64,000 nucleotides of DNA, taken from contig JADJHN010000002.1 of the NCBI GenBank assembly GCA_016707485.1, positions 1,054,001 to 1,118,000 of the forward strand, in the 5' to 3' direction. Below are positions 42,028-50,056 of this stretch, in pieces. The notes under the pieces were generated by a model that saw only the letters and a program-made list of their open reading frames with translations, was not told the origin of the DNA and made no database searches. Source of the stretch: Lysobacterales bacterium (lineage in GTDB: Bacteria; Pseudomonadota; Gammaproteobacteria; Xanthomonadales; Rhodanobacteraceae). The position numbers were made by a program, and so were the translations under genes. Each line of letters opens with the position of its first letter. Within the stretch, counting starts at the first letter, position 1.

Positions 42028-44025
42028 TCAGTCGCCGACTCGCCTGCGCCAACGCAGTGTCGCCGTTGCCACCAGCACCAGGAGCAGGCCGAGCACGATC
42101 AGCAGGCGCGGGTTCAGCAGTGGAACCGAAATCACCACGCTGCCGCGGCAGGCGTCGAATACCGGCGCCGGATCGGGGCCGGTCCATGCCGAGATCATTG
42201 ACGCCGCATCACTGCAATCGACGCGGCCATCGCCATTGAAGTCGCCGGCCCGGCAGCTCTCGGAATCGGCGCCGGCTGCCAGGCATTCGGCCAGTGCGCC
42301 GGCATCGCCGCTGTCGAGCACGCCATTGCCGTTGTAGTCGCCACGCAGGAATCCGCCCAGTGCGATCGTCGCCGAGGCCATGGTGATGGGTGCGGCACGG
42401 CCACTCTCTTCCCAGAGATCATGCAGGGTCTGGCCCCAATGGTCGCTGTGGTTGGCATCACGCAGGGCCTCGATGTAGTGGCGCGTGACGGTCTGGTAGA
42501 GCACGCTCACTTCGGCACTGGCCGCGTTCGCCGGAATCCAGAAATGCGCATCGTCCCAATATTGTCCATCCGCGTAGTGGCGGCCGACCGCGGGTGCGCC
42601 GGCCGCGGCGTAGTCGGCGTTGTGGAAACCGCGCGGCGGGATGCGCGTGTCCTTGACGATGGTGTCGGCCAGCGCCATGTGGGTGGTGCGCCCGGCGGCC
42701 TGGCCGGTCGCGGCGGCGGCGGCATCGGAAAGCCCAACGGCCATTTCATAGACGATCGTGCCGTCCTCATCGAGTTCGGCGCTGAGCGGATCGTAGGCAC
42801 CGTATTCGCGCAGCAGGTTGCCGCCGGCATCGCGCAGGCGCACCTGCACCCAGGCGCGACGGCCCTCGATATGCCCGGTCGGCAACTTGTGGCCACTCTC
42901 GTTGATGACGCGGGCGCGCAGCACGCCACCGGCATCCTGGGCCAGCTGCAGCGAAGCGGCGCGACCAAGCATGTCGTTGGCCGCGGCCATGCCTGCTGCC
43001 AGCGCATCCTGGTCGACGGCCGGATCATCCGCGTAGTAGCGGCCGATGATGTCGAGCACCCACGACGAGGCGCCGGCGAAATCGTGGCTGCGCAGATCTG
43101 CCCGCGGCGGAACGATGTTGCAGGCATAACCGGCGCGCACCGGCATGTGGCAATCCTGGCACGTCGAAACGACCGCGCCGCCTTCGCCGCCGAAACGCCC
43201 TCCCATGTCGACGCCGCCGGCGGCAAATGCCGACAGCTTCCATTCGGTATAGGTGCGTTCCAGCGGGAAGTGGCTGGCCAGATCCTCGCTTTCCGGCGGC
43301 GTATCCAGTGCGTTGTAGCGGTAGCTGCCATCGTCCTGGCGCGATACCGCGACATTGCCGACATCGTGGCAGGTTCCGCACAGGGCGCTGCTGCGGTGGT
43401 AGGGCGAGACCAGCAATTCATGCGAGGGCAGGGCATCGCTGCGCGGGCCGCGGCGGATGCCATCCGGATCGAGCACGAACATCGCGTTTCCGGTGAATGC
43501 CGGTACCGATTCGAGTGCGGCCAGCACCTCGGCGTCGCGCGGCGGGCTGCTGCCTTCCACGTAACGCGGATCGACCATGGCATGGCAGAAATGGCAATCG
43601 ACGCCATCGCGGTCGCGATCGTTGAGGGCGCTGCCATCGGCGGTTTCCACGGTGCCGCTGACCACCGCCATCGGCACATGGCAACGCAGGCAGAAGTAGC
43701 CGACGTTGGCGACATCCTGGTTGGCCGTGGCGAGCTGGGCAAAGAACAAGGGATCGCGACCCGCATTGGCCATCAGGCTGCCTTTCCAGCTGGCATACGG
43801 CTCGCTGCTGCTGCCGGTATTGGCATGGCAGGATGCGCAGGCGCGCGGCGGCAGGAACGACCCGGCGTGGGCGTCACCGACCTGGGTGCCGGAGAGATGG
43901 AAATCGCGCAGGGTGGCTGGAACCGGATCAGCCAGGGCCGACGTGGTGCAGACCAGCACGGTGGCGGCCAGGCACAGCCGCCAGGCCAGGTGGTGCAGCT
44001 CCGCACGCAAGGGAATCGGACGCAT
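42028..44025 (-). CDS. Pentaheme cytochrome c with dockerin-like pair and C-terminal anchor
   Basis: A 665-residue exported protein. Five CxxCH heme motifs are visible: CASCH, CLRCH, CHFCH, CGTCH and CQDCH, all in the first 320 residues. The middle is beta-rich. Near the end two EF-hand-like dockerin units appear, GDYNGNGVLDSGDAGALAEC and GDFNGDGRVDCSDAASM. A final hydrophobic helix, LLNPRLLIVLGLLLVLVATA, with RWRRR behind it, looks like a C-terminal sorting or anchor signal. The ATG at 44025 has GGAG six bases upstream. It is probably a periplasmic or surface electron carrier or reductase; its substrate is unknown. Confidence 0.82.
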   Translation of the reverse strand: MRPIPLRAELHHLAWRLCLAATVLVCTTSALADPVPATLRDFHLSGTQVGDAHAGSFLPPRACASCHANTGSSSEPYASWKGSLMANAGRDPLFFAQLATANQDVANVGYFCLRCHVPMAVVSGTVETADGSALNDRDRDGVDCHFCHAMVDPRYVEGSSPPRDAEVLAALESVPAFTGNAMFVLDPDGIRRGPRSDALPSHELLVSPYHRSSALCGTCHDVGNVAVSRQDDGSYRYNALDTPPESEDLASHFPLERTYTEWKLSAFAAGGVDMGGRFGGEGGAVVSTCQDCHMPVRAGYACNIVPPRADLRSHDFAGASSWVLDIIGRYYADDPAVDQDALAAGMAAANDMLGRAASLQLAQDAGGVLRARVINESGHKLPTGHIEGRRAWVQVRLRDAGGNLLREYGAYDPLSAELDEDGTIVYEMAVGLSDAAAAATGQAAGRTTHMALADTIVKDTRIPPRGFHNADYAAAGAPAVGRHYADGQYWDDAHFWIPANAASAEVSVLYQTVTRHYIEALRDANHSDHWGQTLHDLWEESGRAAPITMASATIALGGFLRGDYNGNGVLDSGDAGALAECLAAGADSESCRAGDFNGDGRVDCSDAASMISAWTGPDPAPVFDACRGSVVISVPLLNPRLLIVLGLLLVLVATATLRWRRRVGD

Positions 44026-44081
44026 GGCGCGCTCCATGATCGGCAGTCCGAGAATGCTCGGCTGCCGATCGCGCAGGCGCA

Positions 44082-44095
44082 TTGATTTGCGTCAA
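44082..44095. promoter_or_regulatory. FNR/ANR/DNR-like box upstream of the pentaheme cytochrome
   Basis: TTGATTTGCGTCAA matches TTGAT-N4-ATCAA at 9 of 10 positions. Its centre is 63 bases before the ATG at 44025, suitable for a -41.5 activator position with a leader of about 20 bases. Confidence 0.5.
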
Positions 44096-44138
44096 GCGCT
44101 CCCGGATGGACCGGGAGTCTGGATCGGTGGTGGAAGGA

Positions 44139-44450
44139 TTACTTCTTCAGCGCCCAGGCCGAGCACCAGCCCTTCGGGGCCACCGAGAAGCCGGGGAAGA
44201 TCGAGCAGCCATTGGTGGCGGCAATGTGGAACTGACAGTTGTCGCAGAAGCTGTCCGGCTTGCGCGTGGCCTGATCGGACTTGTTGGCATCTTCAATGTA
44301 GTGCAGCGCCTTGGCTTGCGCATTGGTCACCGGCAGCGGTGGCATGGCGGCCAGGGCATGGTGCGGCACCAGCGCGAGCATCGGCAGTGCGGCAGCGGCA
44401 ACTGCGCTGCGGAGGAGGAAGCGACGGCGGGCTGGGTCGGTGGTGTGCAT
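44139..44450 (-). CDS. High-potential iron-sulfur protein (HiPIP)
   Basis: A 103-residue periplasmic electron carrier. The leader has the twin-arginine motif RRRFLLRS and a hydrophobic stretch ending ALA, so it is exported folded by Tat. The mature domain has the four cluster cysteines (CDNC, then NGCS and GWCSAW) typical of HiPIP. GGGAG stands before the ATG. HiPIPs donate electrons to terminal oxidases in some bacteria, and this gene lies within a heme-copper oxidase island. Confidence 0.92.
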   Translation of the reverse strand: MHTTDPARRRFLLRSAVAAAALPMLALVPHHALAAMPPLPVTNAQAKALHYIEDANKSDQATRKPDSFCDNCQFHIAATNGCSIFPGFSVAPKGWCSAWALKK

Positions 44451-44655
44451 GTGGATCTCCCGGATGGCTGGCTTGTCGAGTGGGTGATTCGTTCGTTGTG
44501 GTCAATCCACGAGGACATCACGCAGGCGCGGATGCGTGGCCCCGGAACGCCGTTCCGGGCAACGCGATGCGATGCCGATCCGCGTGTTGCGAAGATGCCC
44601 TGGACTGCCTCGACGAACGAAACGCTACAGTACGACAAGCGCACCGCGTGTCAAC

Positions 44656-44669
44656 TTGACCCCGATCAA
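44656..44669. promoter_or_regulatory. FNR/ANR/DNR-like box upstream of the HiPIP gene
   Basis: TTGACCCCGATCAA matches TTGAT-N4-ATCAA at 9 of 10 positions. It overlaps the stop codon of the upstream cytochrome b fusion gene and is about 205 bases before the HiPIP ATG; a weak TACTGT lies at a suitable -10 distance. The rest of this roughly 215-base gap shows nothing else. Confidence 0.45.
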
Positions 44670-46615
44670 GTCGATCGCCCTTCCTCCGCAGCCGGTGCAT
44701 TGCCGGGTATCGATGGGGCCGCCGGATTGAATGCGTCCGAATAACAGGCATCGGTGCCGAGGCCGTGGGCGAGGAAGTCCGGCACCGCCGCTTCGACCAT
44801 CTTCACCGAGCCGCACACATACGCTTCGTAGCCGGTCAGGTCGGCATGGTCCTCGAGCATGGCCTCGTGGACGAGTCCGGTGCGGCCTCGCCACACATCG
44901 GAATCGGCCGGATTGGAAAGCACCGGCACGATGCGGAAATTGGCATGCTCGCGCGCCCAGCTTTCGGCGAGGTCGAGCATGTACAGGTCACTGACGTCGC
45001 TGACGCCCCAGTAGAGTTCCATCGGCCGTTGCACGCCGCGATGGAAGGCATCCTCGACGATGCTCTTGATCGGCGCGAAACCGGTGGCCCCGGCGACCAT
45101 GAGCATGGGCCGCGTGCCGGCATGCAGGGTAAAGCGGCCAAGCGGGCCTTCGAAATCGATGCTGTCGCCGACCTTCATCTGCTCGAATACGTGGGTGGTG
45201 AAACGGCCACCGGGAATCAGCCGCACGTGCAGTTCGATGAGGGCGTTGTCGTGCGGCGGATTGGCAAAGGAAAAGGCCCGGCGTTCGCCGTTGTCGAGGA
45301 GGATGTTGATGTACTGGCCGGCGACGAAGGTGATGCGCTGGCTGCCCGGAAGCGAAACCATTACGCGCATCACGGTATCGCTGAGGCGTTCCATCTGCTC
45401 GACCCGGCCCTGGAAACGCTTGATCGTCGAAGCCGCGCCCGAACGCAGGCTGTCGACCGGCACCTCGAACTCGATGTCCTCCAGCGGCACCGCGCAGCAC
45501 ATCAATGCCTTGCCCTCGGCGCGCATTTGAGCGGTCAAGGTGCTGGGCTGGTAGGCACCGTGATCGACGCGGCCATTGAGGATGGTGCACATGCACACGC
45601 CACAACCCCCGTTTCTGCATTCATAGGGCAGGCTGAGGCCGGCGCGCAGGCCGGCTTCGAGCAGGGTTTCGCCCTGTCGCGCGCTGGCATGCTCGGGTCC
45701 GGGATGGATCGACATCTGGTAGATGCTCTGCGCACCCGCCGTGCGCGGGCGCCGGCGCAGCCACGGCACCACCACGAGCACGCCGGTGCCGATCACGACC
45801 AGCGCCCAGACTGCGCCCAGCGACCAGTGATGGATCAGCGGATAGACCGGCAGCAGGAACCAGTCAAGGCCGACCGAGACCACTTCGTAGGCAAGGTCGG
45901 CAGCGCCGCCCTGGCTGTGCACCGGCACCAGCAGGGACATAAGCAAAAGGGTCAGCAGCAGGCCGATGGTGATCGGGCGCGGTGGTTGCGTGCTTGCCTT
46001 GGGTACGCGCTGGATATGCACCCACATCATCAGCAGGCACAGCAGGGGTGCGCCAATGTGGATGAAGGCAAGCAGCGAGAACAGGCGATCGTTGACGCTT
46101 GTCGGATCCATGAAATTGCGGATCAGGGTGCCGCCGAACCCGGGCAGCCAGTCCAGCCATTCGAAACTGGAAACGACGACATACTGTGCCAATTTATCCC
46201 ATGGCAACATGTATCCATTGATGCCGGAGATGTAGACCAGCCAGATCAGGGCGATGCCGGTCAACCAGGAAAACGTGCGGAAGCCGTGGATGCGGTCAAA
46301 GGCGAAGTGACGCAGCATGTGCAGCAGCATGAGCAGGACCATGGCATCCGAGGCATAGCGATGCGCGCTGCGCAGGATGCCGCCGAAATACCATTGGCCA
46401 TGGGTCAGCGCCTGCACCGATGCATAGGCACCCTCGACGCTGGTGTCGAAAAAGGCATAGAGGATGAGGCCGCTGCCGGCGACGATCCAGAACAGGAAAA
46501 AGACGATCGAGCCAAGGTGGTAGAACGGATTCAGGCGATCGCCAAACGCCTTGTTGAACAGGCCTTCGACGAGCATGAACAGGCGGCGCAGGCCATTTTG
46601 CAGATGAACGATCAT
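44666..46615 (-). CDS. Cytochrome b fused to [2Fe-2S] ferredoxin and FAD/NAD reductase
   Basis: A 649-residue fusion. The N-terminal part (about 1-290) is a cytochrome b6-like membrane domain with two His pairs on adjacent helices (AHRYASDAMVLLMLLHMLRH and FIHIGAPLLCLLMMWVHIQR). A plant-type ferredoxin follows (about 305-390) with CRNGGCGVC and LMCCA. The C-terminal ferredoxin-reductase domain (395-640) has RAFSFANPP for FAD and GATGFAPIKSIVED for pyridine nucleotide. It could move electrons between NAD(P)H and the quinone pool or a heme partner. It overlaps the upstream gene by 4 bases. I know no well-studied example of this exact architecture. Confidence 0.85.
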   Translation of the reverse strand: MIVHLQNGLRRLFMLVEGLFNKAFGDRLNPFYHLGSIVFFLFWIVAGSGLILYAFFDTSVEGAYASVQALTHGQWYFGGILRSAHRYASDAMVLLMLLHMLRHFAFDRIHGFRTFSWLTGIALIWLVYISGINGYMLPWDKLAQYVVVSSFEWLDWLPGFGGTLIRNFMDPTSVNDRLFSLLAFIHIGAPLLCLLMMWVHIQRVPKASTQPPRPITIGLLLTLLLMSLLVPVHSQGGAADLAYEVVSVGLDWFLLPVYPLIHHWSLGAVWALVVIGTGVLVVVPWLRRRPRTAGAQSIYQMSIHPGPEHASARQGETLLEAGLRAGLSLPYECRNGGCGVCMCTILNGRVDHGAYQPSTLTAQMRAEGKALMCCAVPLEDIEFEVPVDSLRSGAASTIKRFQGRVEQMERLSDTVMRVMVSLPGSQRITFVAGQYINILLDNGERRAFSFANPPHDNALIELHVRLIPGGRFTTHVFEQMKVGDSIDFEGPLGRFTLHAGTRPMLMVAGATGFAPIKSIVEDAFHRGVQRPMELYWGVSDVSDLYMLDLAESWAREHANFRIVPVLSNPADSDVWRGRTGLVHEAMLEDHADLTGYEAYVCGSVKMVEAAVPDFLAHGLGTDACYSDAFNPAAPSIPGNAPAAEEGRST

Positions 46616-48048
46616 GAAAGGCTCCTCGCCGCTTTTCCGGCATTGCCGCGCAATGAATTCCAGACCACCACCACGAACATCAAGCCGCCGATGATCGCGA
46701 TGAGTCCGCCAAGGCCCATCAGGCCCATGCCGGCAATCTCCGCCTTGCTGTGCAGTACCTGCTCGGCACCGGCAACCTTGCGCTGCACGCCGTAGCCGCC
46801 AGACCAGACCAGACCGATGATGTGCATCAACTGGCCGCCGCCGTAGAGCACCGGCTGCCAGTGCGCCAGGCGGCCTTGCGGGGTCTGGTAGCCCAGTTTC
46901 GGCAACAGCAGGTAGACCAGCCCCATCAGCGCCAGGGTCACGCCGACAATGCAGCCGTGGTAGTGCGCCGGGATCTTCACGTTGCTGCCGCTGATGAACA
47001 TGCCGATCACGCCGCCGGCAGCAAACAGCAGCATCGAGGCAACCAGTGCCGCGCGCAGGGCGTCATGCCCGGCTTCACGCGAGCGTGGCGAGCGCAGCAG
47101 GCCGACGACCACGGCGAGACCGATCGGCACGATGGCAACCCCGCCGCCGAGGCGCATGGCCCAGGTGTGCAAGTCGCGGTGCTCGACAGTGGCAACGTCA
47201 TGCGCGAGGTAGGCGTAGGGGGTCATGAAGACGCTGACCAGGGCCAGGGCGAGCAACAACAGGGCAATGCGTGGACTCAACGGCAGGCGCGCGCCAACCG
47301 CACTGGCCAGCCACAGCCAGGCCACCAGCATGAGCAGGGTCCAGGTGAATTGCAGGGCATGGCCACCGCCCCAGAATGCAATCTCGTAATAGGCCTTGCC
47401 TTCGAGGCTGGCCGGGGTCAGCCACAGCGAGGCGGCAAAGGCGATCAGGGCGATTGCGGTGGCAACGACGCTGGCATTCAGGCCAAAGCGCAAGGCACCG
47501 CTGCCATCCAGCTCAAGGCCCAGCGCAGGCGCGGCGATCAGGCTGCGCAAGACCAGCAGGGCGGCCGCCACGCCAAGGATGCCGAGGCCCGCCAGGAACA
47601 CGCTGCCATCGAGCACCGGAATGTAATTGGCCATGATCGGCTCGCCGCCACCGACAAACGGTGCGATGCCGATCAGCAGCGTGCCCGCATAGGCAAGCAG
47701 CATCGCCAGCCAGGCCAGCGGTGTGGCACGCGGTCGACAGCTCAGGCTCCACAACATGCCGGACAAGGCGAGGAACCAGACCAGCACCGACAGGTCGACA
47801 TGCACGACGAGGGCGACGCGGAAGAAATCGGCGACCGGCAACCAGGCGTTGACGCCGGGCGTGCGCGAGGCGACCAGCAGGATCGAATAAAACCCGGAGA
47901 CGACGAGGGCGAGCAGGCCCAACCAGAGCCAGCCGCGCACGAGGCTGCGATCGGACTGGCGGACCAGGGACAAGGTGTAGCGCGAAGTCGGCACGATGGC
48001 AGCGCCTGCGTGCGATGGCTCCCGGGTTGCCGCGGCCTCGCCACTCAC
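46612..48048 (-). CDS. Degenerate heme-copper oxidase-type subunit I (second)
   Basis: A 478-residue protein with about 12 helices, distantly like cbb3-type or NO-reductase subunit I. His83 (VHVDLSVLVW) and His364 or His362 (PAHYHGCIVG) fit the low-spin and high-spin heme ligands. His230 (FWGGGHALQF) fits the first copper ligand. The usual His-His pair of helix VII is not found; the matching segment is TPYAYLAHDVATVEH with His283-Asp284. The metal site is therefore altered. It is coupled by ATGA overlaps to genes on both sides. An NO reductase-like or electron-transfer role is possible. Confidence 0.75.
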   Translation of the reverse strand: MSGEAAATREPSHAGAAIVPTSRYTLSLVRQSDRSLVRGWLWLGLLALVVSGFYSILLVASRTPGVNAWLPVADFFRVALVVHVDLSVLVWFLALSGMLWSLSCRPRATPLAWLAMLLAYAGTLLIGIAPFVGGGEPIMANYIPVLDGSVFLAGLGILGVAAALLVLRSLIAAPALGLELDGSGALRFGLNASVVATAIALIAFAASLWLTPASLEGKAYYEIAFWGGGHALQFTWTLLMLVAWLWLASAVGARLPLSPRIALLLLALALVSVFMTPYAYLAHDVATVEHRDLHTWAMRLGGGVAIVPIGLAVVVGLLRSPRSREAGHDALRAALVASMLLFAAGGVIGMFISGSNVKIPAHYHGCIVGVTLALMGLVYLLLPKLGYQTPQGRLAHWQPVLYGGGQLMHIIGLVWSGGYGVQRKVAGAEQVLHSKAEIAGMGLMGLGGLIAIIGGLMFVVVVWNSLRGNAGKAARSLS

Positions 48049-48548
48049 AACAGGATGATCCGGCGCGTGGCGGCATCGAAATCGACGACGAGGATTTCCG
48101 CCGGGGCAAGGTCGATTTCCTCGCTGCGCGTGTAATCAAAACCCTCGCTGCGCGCGTTGTCCTTCATGCGCACTTCGATGTGGTGCTTGCCCGCGGGTAC
48201 TTCGAGGCGCCGATAGACAACCGCGGCGCCGTCGCCGGACAGCCCCGATGGTTTGGCCACCTGGCGATGGGCAAGCTGGCCATCCACATCGACCTCGACG
48301 GTCAATGGCGAGCGTTCACGCGGGCAGCTTTTCGGCGCCCGCATGTTGGGCGGCAGCTTGGCCAGCTCCTGCGGCGTCAGTTCCACGCAGTCGCCAAGCA
48401 ACTGGCCCTGGTGGCTGATGCTGATCTTGATCAAGGCCCGATCCGCGGCGAGGTTCTGATAGGCCGGCCAGCGCGAGAAAACGACGATGACGGTGGCCAG
48501 TGCCGCATAGAGGATGCCTTGTCCAAGCCAGACAGCAAACTTTTTCAT
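48045..48548 (-). CDS. Membrane-anchored periplasmic protein of the respiratory operon
   Basis: A 167-residue protein with one N-terminal helix (about 8-25) and a periplasmic beta-rich domain. It contains two cysteines (GDCVELTP and PKSCPRER) and a C-terminal strand ending RRIILL. I do not recognise the family. Four-base overlaps join it to the cytochrome b-FeS gene before it and the subunit I-like gene after it. It is probably a structural or assembly subunit. Confidence 0.68.
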   Translation of the reverse strand: MKKFAVWLGQGILYAALATVIVVFSRWPAYQNLAADRALIKISISHQGQLLGDCVELTPQELAKLPPNMRAPKSCPRERSPLTVEVDVDGQLAHRQVAKPSGLSGDGAAVVYRRLEVPAGKHHIEVRMKDNARSEGFDYTRSEEIDLAPAEILVVDFDAATRRIILL

Positions 48549-50056
48549 GGGTTGATTCCTGTAGCCGCGTTGCCGCGCAGTTCCTTGATTGCCTGGTCCA
48601 GCCTGCCGCGATCGCGATCGCCGGCAAACACGACGCGATAGTCCCTGCTTGAGACGTTGCGGCGCAGGTGCGGCTCACGTTCGCCACGCAGACGCTGCGC
48701 TGTCCAGGTGTTGCCGAGCCGGAATTCGCAGGCACCTTCGGCACACCCGCTGATTATCACACCGACGGCACCGGCCCGCAGCGCGTATTCGACGAACGAA
48801 GGCGGCAACATGCCGGTGCACAGGAGGTTGTAGCCGGTAACATCCGCTTCGCCGAGAGCCTCGACATCGAGTCCGTGTGCGCAGCCAAAGGCGATGATCT
48901 GCGGCACGCGCGCGCTGGCCAGCGCATCGAGCAGCGTCCGCCGCAGCGTGTCGACGGAAAGCTGTGGCATGTCGATGCCGTTGACCAGCTCGACGACGCT
49001 GCGAAACGGCGTCGCCGATGGACAGGCACCGGCGCAGATGCCGCAGCTGGCGCAACGCTCGGCGGCGACCACGGCGATCTGTTGCCCGGGTTTGCCATGT
49101 GGATGCGGTTCCAGGGTGATTGCCGAGTACGGGCAATCCTCCACGCAGCGCCTGCAGCCGTTGCAGTTGTCGGCGTCGACGACGGCGACCGCCGCCGTGG
49201 CCCTGGCGGAGAAGAGCGGCGCGGCGACCAGCAACGCAAGCACGAGCGCGATCAGGATCCAGGTCGATCGCGCGGAAAGCACATCCGCCAGCACCAGCAG
49301 GTGCAGCAGGATCCAGTCCAGCGGCAGTGCTGTCGCCACCAGTCCGAGTTCTGCCGGTGCCGTGCTGATGACCGGCACCGCCACGGCGATGATGCCGAGA
49401 CTGGCGAGCACGCCGATCGACACCGATCCCGGCGGCAGGATGTTGGGCCGGGTGATGCGCTGCAGATGGAACCAGAGGCCGAACAGCAGGAGCAGGGGCA
49501 CGCCGAGATGCACGAACACCAGCAGCGAGAACAGGCGATCGCTGACGGCCTCGGCACTGAGAAAATTGCGGCTCAGCGAAGTGGCCAGCAGCGGCAGGGC
49601 ATCGAGCAGTTCGGCGCTGGCCACGGCGGCATATTGGCCAAGCCTGTCCCAGTTCAACCAGAACCCGCCAATGCCACTCACGTAGAGGAAGGCGAGCAGC
49701 GGGATGCCGGTCAGCCAGGTGACCCGGCGGAACCGCGAGTGATGGCCCATGACCCACTCGCGCACGAGGTGCAGCACGGTGGCGATCATGAAACCGTCGG
49801 CGGCATAGCGGTGCATGCTGCGCAGCCAGCCGCCGAGCCATGGCTGCTGGCGCGTCAGCGCATCCACCGATTTCCAGGCACCGGCGACCGAGGTATCGAA
49901 CACGGCGTAGAGGTAGATGCCGCTGAGCAGCAGGATCGCGAACATCAGGCAGGCGATCGCGCCGAGATTGCGCAGGGGATTGCTGCCACCCGGAAATATC
50001 AGATCGAGAGTATCTTCAAATCGCTTCCAGCTGTTTCGGATTGCCTGCGCGTTCAT
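48545..50056 (-). CDS. Cytochrome b fused to 2[4Fe-4S] and MvhD-like domains
   Basis: A 503-residue fusion. The N-terminal cytochrome b6-like domain (about 1-240) has His pairs in MHRYAADGFMIATVLHLVRE and FVHLGVPLLLLFGLWFHLQR. Two [4Fe-4S] motifs follow, CNGCRRCVEDCP and CASCGICAGACP. The C-terminal 130 residues (IIAFGCAHG, GVIISGCAEGACEFRLGN) resemble the MvhD/FlpD iron-sulfur subunit of heterodisulfide reductase and hydrogenase complexes. Start chosen at MNAQAIRNSWKRF, where cytochrome similarity begins and which overlaps the SCO stop. It is likely a quinone-facing electron entry point of a larger complex. Confidence 0.83.
   Translation of the reverse strand: MNAQAIRNSWKRFEDTLDLIFPGGSNPLRNLGAIACLMFAILLLSGIYLYAVFDTSVAGAWKSVDALTRQQPWLGGWLRSMHRYAADGFMIATVLHLVREWVMGHHSRFRRVTWLTGIPLLAFLYVSGIGGFWLNWDRLGQYAAVASAELLDALPLLATSLSRNFLSAEAVSDRLFSLLVFVHLGVPLLLLFGLWFHLQRITRPNILPPGSVSIGVLASLGIIAVAVPVISTAPAELGLVATALPLDWILLHLLVLADVLSARSTWILIALVLALLVAAPLFSARATAAVAVVDADNCNGCRRCVEDCPYSAITLEPHPHGKPGQQIAVVAAERCASCGICAGACPSATPFRSVVELVNGIDMPQLSVDTLRRTLLDALASARVPQIIAFGCAHGLDVEALGEADVTGYNLLCTGMLPPSFVEYALRAGAVGVIISGCAEGACEFRLGNTWTAQRLRGEREPHLRRNVSSRDYRVVFAGDRDRGRLDQAIKELRGNAATGINP

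Noticed and set aside
42421..44085. 554-codon plus-strand open frame
   Set aside because: Antisense to the pentaheme cytochrome, whose five CxxCH motifs prove the minus strand.
44765..46795. 676-codon plus-strand open frame
   Set aside because: Antisense to the cytochrome b-ferredoxin-reductase fusion, rich in Gln/His/Asp as expected of a shadow frame.
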